Below, in pieces: positions 62,056 through 64,000 of a stretch of DNA of 64,000 nt. The notes under the pieces are model-generated. The model had not been told where the DNA came from. It made no database searches and worked only from the letters and a program-made list of their open reading frames with translations. How positions within the stretch are numbered: position 1 is the stretch's first letter; each line of letters opens with the position of its first letter. A program made the position numbers and the translations under genes. Source of the stretch: Multivorans sp965232105. GTDB taxonomy: Bacteria; Acidobacteriota; Thermoanaerobaculia; Multivoradales; Multivoraceae. The stretch covers positions 1,240,001-1,304,000 of the forward strand of contig OZ246956.1 in the NCBI GenBank assembly GCA_965232105.1. The letters run 5' to 3'.

Positions 62056-62442
62056 ATGATTCCCTGGAACAACCTGAAGTCGACTCTCGAACAGGACCCC
62101 GAGTTCCGGTACACGATCCGGCACTGGACGGCGAGCTTGCGGCTGAGCGTGGGTGACCGCCACCATTCAATCCGCTTCGAGGACGGTGCCGTGGCGGCGG
62201 TCGAGCCGTGCGCGGCGGACACGGCGGCCGACGTCTTCCTGGCCGGGCCGGAGGAGGAGTGGCGCGAACTGCTGCGCAAGGTGCCGCGGCCCTTCTACCA
62301 GGACCCGTTCTTCGCCAGCGTGCATCACGGCATCGAGATGAACCGCGATCAGCTCGCGTACGCCGCGTACTACCCGGCGCTGCGGCGGCTGGTCGGGGTG
62401 ATGCGCGAGATCGCCAACCCAACCGAGGGAGCTTCCGCATGA
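62056..62442 (+). CDS. Small SCP2-like lipid-binding protein
   Basis: 128 aa from ATG 62056. Sequence such as RHHSIRFEDGAVAAVEPCAA DTAADVFLAG and WRELLRKVPRPFYQDPFFAS is compatible with an SCP2-like lipid-binding domain. The stop overlaps the ATG of the next gene (ATGA), so the three genes to 63685 form one operon. Confidence 0.55.
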   Translation: MIPWNNLKSTLEQDPEFRYTIRHWTASLRLSVGDRHHSIRFEDGAVAAVEPCAADTAADVFLAGPEEEWRELLRKVPRPFYQDPFFASVHHGIEMNRDQLAYAAYYPALRRLVGVMREIANPTEGASA

Positions 62443-62783
62443 ACGCGTTTCGCCTGCTGCTCGGCCTCATCTTCGGCGTGATCGTCGTCTACACGGTACT
62501 CGTCGCGATGGAACACGGCCTGGGCCTGTTCGCCGTCTTCTTCGGCGACATCGCCCAGGCTGGGTGGCCCGGCCAGTTCAACCTGGACTTCATGGGCATG
62601 CTGATCCTCTCCGGGTTCTGGATGGCCTGGCGCAACCACTTCACGCCGGGCGGGCTCGTGCTCGGCGTGGGGGGCGTCCTCCTCGGCGCGCCGATCCTCA
62701 CGCTCTACCTGTTCATTCTGAGCCAGCAGACGAACGGCGACGTGAAGCGGATGCTCCTCGGCGACCAGCGGGCGGCGGCCTGA
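62439..62783 (+). CDS. Small membrane protein, four predicted helices
   Basis: 114 aa from ATG 62439. Membrane segments: LLLGLIFGVIVVYTVLVAME, LGLFAVFFGDIAQA, FMGMLILSGFWMAW, LVLGVGGVLLGAPILTLYLF. No family recognised. The stop overlaps the next start. Confidence 0.65.
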   Translation: MNAFRLLLGLIFGVIVVYTVLVAMEHGLGLFAVFFGDIAQAGWPGQFNLDFMGMLILSGFWMAWRNHFTPGGLVLGVGGVLLGAPILTLYLFILSQQTNGDVKRMLLGDQRAAA

Positions 62784-63685
62784 TGCCGACGTTTGCGCGG
62801 CGCGTCGGCCGCTACCTGGACCTCGACGTCCAGGGCGTCTCCTACGAGGTCTACTTCGAGTCGGCGGGGAACCCGGACGGCATTCCGCTGGTGCTCCAGC
62901 ACACCGCCGGTTCCGACGGCCGCCAGTGGCGCCACCAGTTAGAGGACGAGCGAATCGGGCGGCACTTCCACCTGCTGGCCTACGACCTGCCCTACCATGC
63001 CAAATCCGTTCCGCCGGCGGGTGTCGAGTGGTGGAAGCAGGAGTACAAGCTGACGAAAAGCTTCCTGCTCGACTTCGTCGCCGCCTTCGTGGGCGAGCTC
63101 CAGCTCGAAGACCCCGTCTACATGGGCAGCTCGATCGGCGGCCACCTGGCACTCGACCTCGCCCTGCACCGGCCGGGCCTGTTCCAGGCCGTCATCGGGC
63201 TGGAGGCGGCGATCAAGTCGGATCCGGGCAACATCGACCTGCTCGACCACCCCGAGATCAACAACGGCTACAAGGGCGACCTGATGATCGGGATCACCTC
63301 GCCCAAGGCGCCCGAGGCGTATCGCCGCGAAGTCGGCTGGTGCTACAGCCAGGGCGCCCCGCGGGTGTTCCGGGGCGACCTCTTCTACTGGGGCACCGAC
63401 CACGACCTGGGCGACAGGGCCTCCGAGATCGACACTTCGCAGACTCGGGTGTTCCTGCTGACCGGCGAGTACGACGCCGCGACGACGCCCGAGATGTCCA
63501 GGGAAGTGGCGGGCCAGATCAAGGGCGCGACGTACCGGACGATGAAGGGCCTGGGCCATTTCCCGATGTCCGAGGACCCGGAGCGGTTCTACGGCTACAT
63601 CGAGCCGGTGCTGGCGGAGATCGTGGGCGATCAGACGCGTTTGGGGTCGCCGGACTTTTCGCCGTCTGACGCGGCGGGAGGCTAG
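62783..63685 (+). CDS. Alpha/beta hydrolase
   Basis: 300 aa from ATG 62783. Alpha/beta-hydrolase motifs: IPLVLQHTAGSDGRQWRHQL (oxyanion region), the nucleophile elbow in VYMGSSIGGHLALDLALH (G-S-S-I-G), acid in LLTGEYDAATTP and His in MKGLGHFPMSED. It resembles carboxyl-ester or C-C hydrolases acting on small molecules. It is operonic with the two preceding small genes. Confidence 0.88.
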   Translation: MPTFARRVGRYLDLDVQGVSYEVYFESAGNPDGIPLVLQHTAGSDGRQWRHQLEDERIGRHFHLLAYDLPYHAKSVPPAGVEWWKQEYKLTKSFLLDFVAAFVGELQLEDPVYMGSSIGGHLALDLALHRPGLFQAVIGLEAAIKSDPGNIDLLDHPEINNGYKGDLMIGITSPKAPEAYRREVGWCYSQGAPRVFRGDLFYWGTDHDLGDRASEIDTSQTRVFLLTGEYDAATTPEMSREVAGQIKGATYRTMKGLGHFPMSEDPERFYGYIEPVLAEIVGDQTRLGSPDFSPSDAAGG

Positions 63686-63690
63686 CGGTC

Positions 63691-64000
63691 ATGCCGGCCA
63701 TGTCCCAGCCCGAGATCGACGAGTTCCTGCGGGAAACGCGAATCGGCGTCCTCTGCACGAACGATCTCGACGGATCGCCGAACGGCGTGCCCGTCTGGTT
63801 CGAGTGGGACGGTGAGCGCATCCGGATGTTCAGCCTCGTCTCGCACAAGATGACCCGGCTCGAGAACGATCCCAGGGCGTCGCTTCTGGTAGCCCGGGAA
63901 GTCGGCGAACCGGAGGCGTGGGTGGCCGTCGACGGTGTCGTGGCGATCACCGAGGAGGAGGGCGTCGTGCTGCTCATGGACCGGCTCGCCGCCCGCTACT
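63691..64000 (+). CDS. Pyridoxamine 5'-phosphate oxidase-fold (PPOX) protein, 3' end cut by window
   Basis: At least 103 aa from ATG 63691, 5 bp after the hydrolase stop. The start MSQPEIDEFLRETRIGVLCT, then GSPNGVPVWFEWDGERIRMF and HKMTRLENDPRASLLVA, fits flavin- or F420-dependent PPOX proteins. The C-terminus lies beyond the window. Confidence 0.8.
   Translation, partial: MPAMSQPEIDEFLRETRIGVLCTNDLDGSPNGVPVWFEWDGERIRMFSLVSHKMTRLENDPRASLLVAREVGEPEAWVAVDGVVAITEEEGVVLLMDRLAARY

Overview
The window is a GC-rich stretch of bacterial chromosome from a Gram-negative organism: it carries a SusC/FecA-like TonB-dependent receptor, a YejABEF-type inner-membrane importer and many signal peptides and lipoproteins. 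The mix of very large secreted metalloproteases with Calx-beta and PKD modules, cysteine-type sulfatase, CaiB/BaiF and MaoC enzymes, with no rRNA or tRNA visible, fits an uncultured marine or host-associated Acidobacteriota-like bacterium. That placement is inference and is not settled by any marker gene here.

Layout. 1-9160: two tandem paralogous secreted M12B-like metalloproteases, the first cut by the window edge; they share a nearly identical 2-kb 3' region. 9468-15109: an oligopeptide ABC importer operon (yejA-yejB-yejE-yejF). 15174-17932: a DsbA-family protein on the minus strand carrying in-frame copies of an interspersed palindromic repeat, then an FGE/SUMF-like secreted protein. 18144-32610: a catabolic locus with TonB receptor, sodium:solute symporter, sulfatase, enolase-superfamily dehydratase, PhoD-like phosphatase, LamG/beta-propeller glycosidase-like lipoprotein and an exported beta-helix fused to a HpcH/HpaI aldolase domain. 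Several genes overlap by 4 nt, so this reads as an operon for extracellular breakdown and uptake of a sulfated or acidic carbohydrate, followed by dehydration and aldol cleavage of a sugar acid.

32615-40035 is a zone of toxin-antitoxin pairs, duplicated fragments and decayed genes (YkvI-type permease, serine hydrolase, coiled-coil protein), plus an amidohydrolase. 40072-49521 is the most interesting part: an Ssp-type DNA phosphorothioation cassette (SspD-, SspC- and SspB-like proteins on the minus strand, divergent SspA-like cysteine desulfurase), followed not by the usual SspE but by a HEPN-like/GIY-YIG nuclease and a DGQHR (DndB-like) protein. 49598-57216 continues as a defence or accessory island with more toxin-antitoxin genes, a duplicated small membrane protein (one copy frameshifted), DUF4062 and DUF4238 proteins and short orphan genes. 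57267-58703 is an M48/PDZ protease.

58781-61933 is a minus-strand operon of a CitE-like CoA-ester lyase, a CaiB/BaiF CoA-transferase and two MaoC hydratases, resembling C4/C5 dicarboxylyl-CoA (mesaconate, citramalate or itaconate) metabolism. 62056-64000 holds a small SCP2-like protein, a membrane protein, an alpha/beta hydrolase and a partial PPOX-fold flavoprotein. A family of palindromic 'CTGGGTGCGCCGGCC' repeats is scattered across the window, repeatedly inside or at the very start of genes, contributing coding sequence in all three frames.
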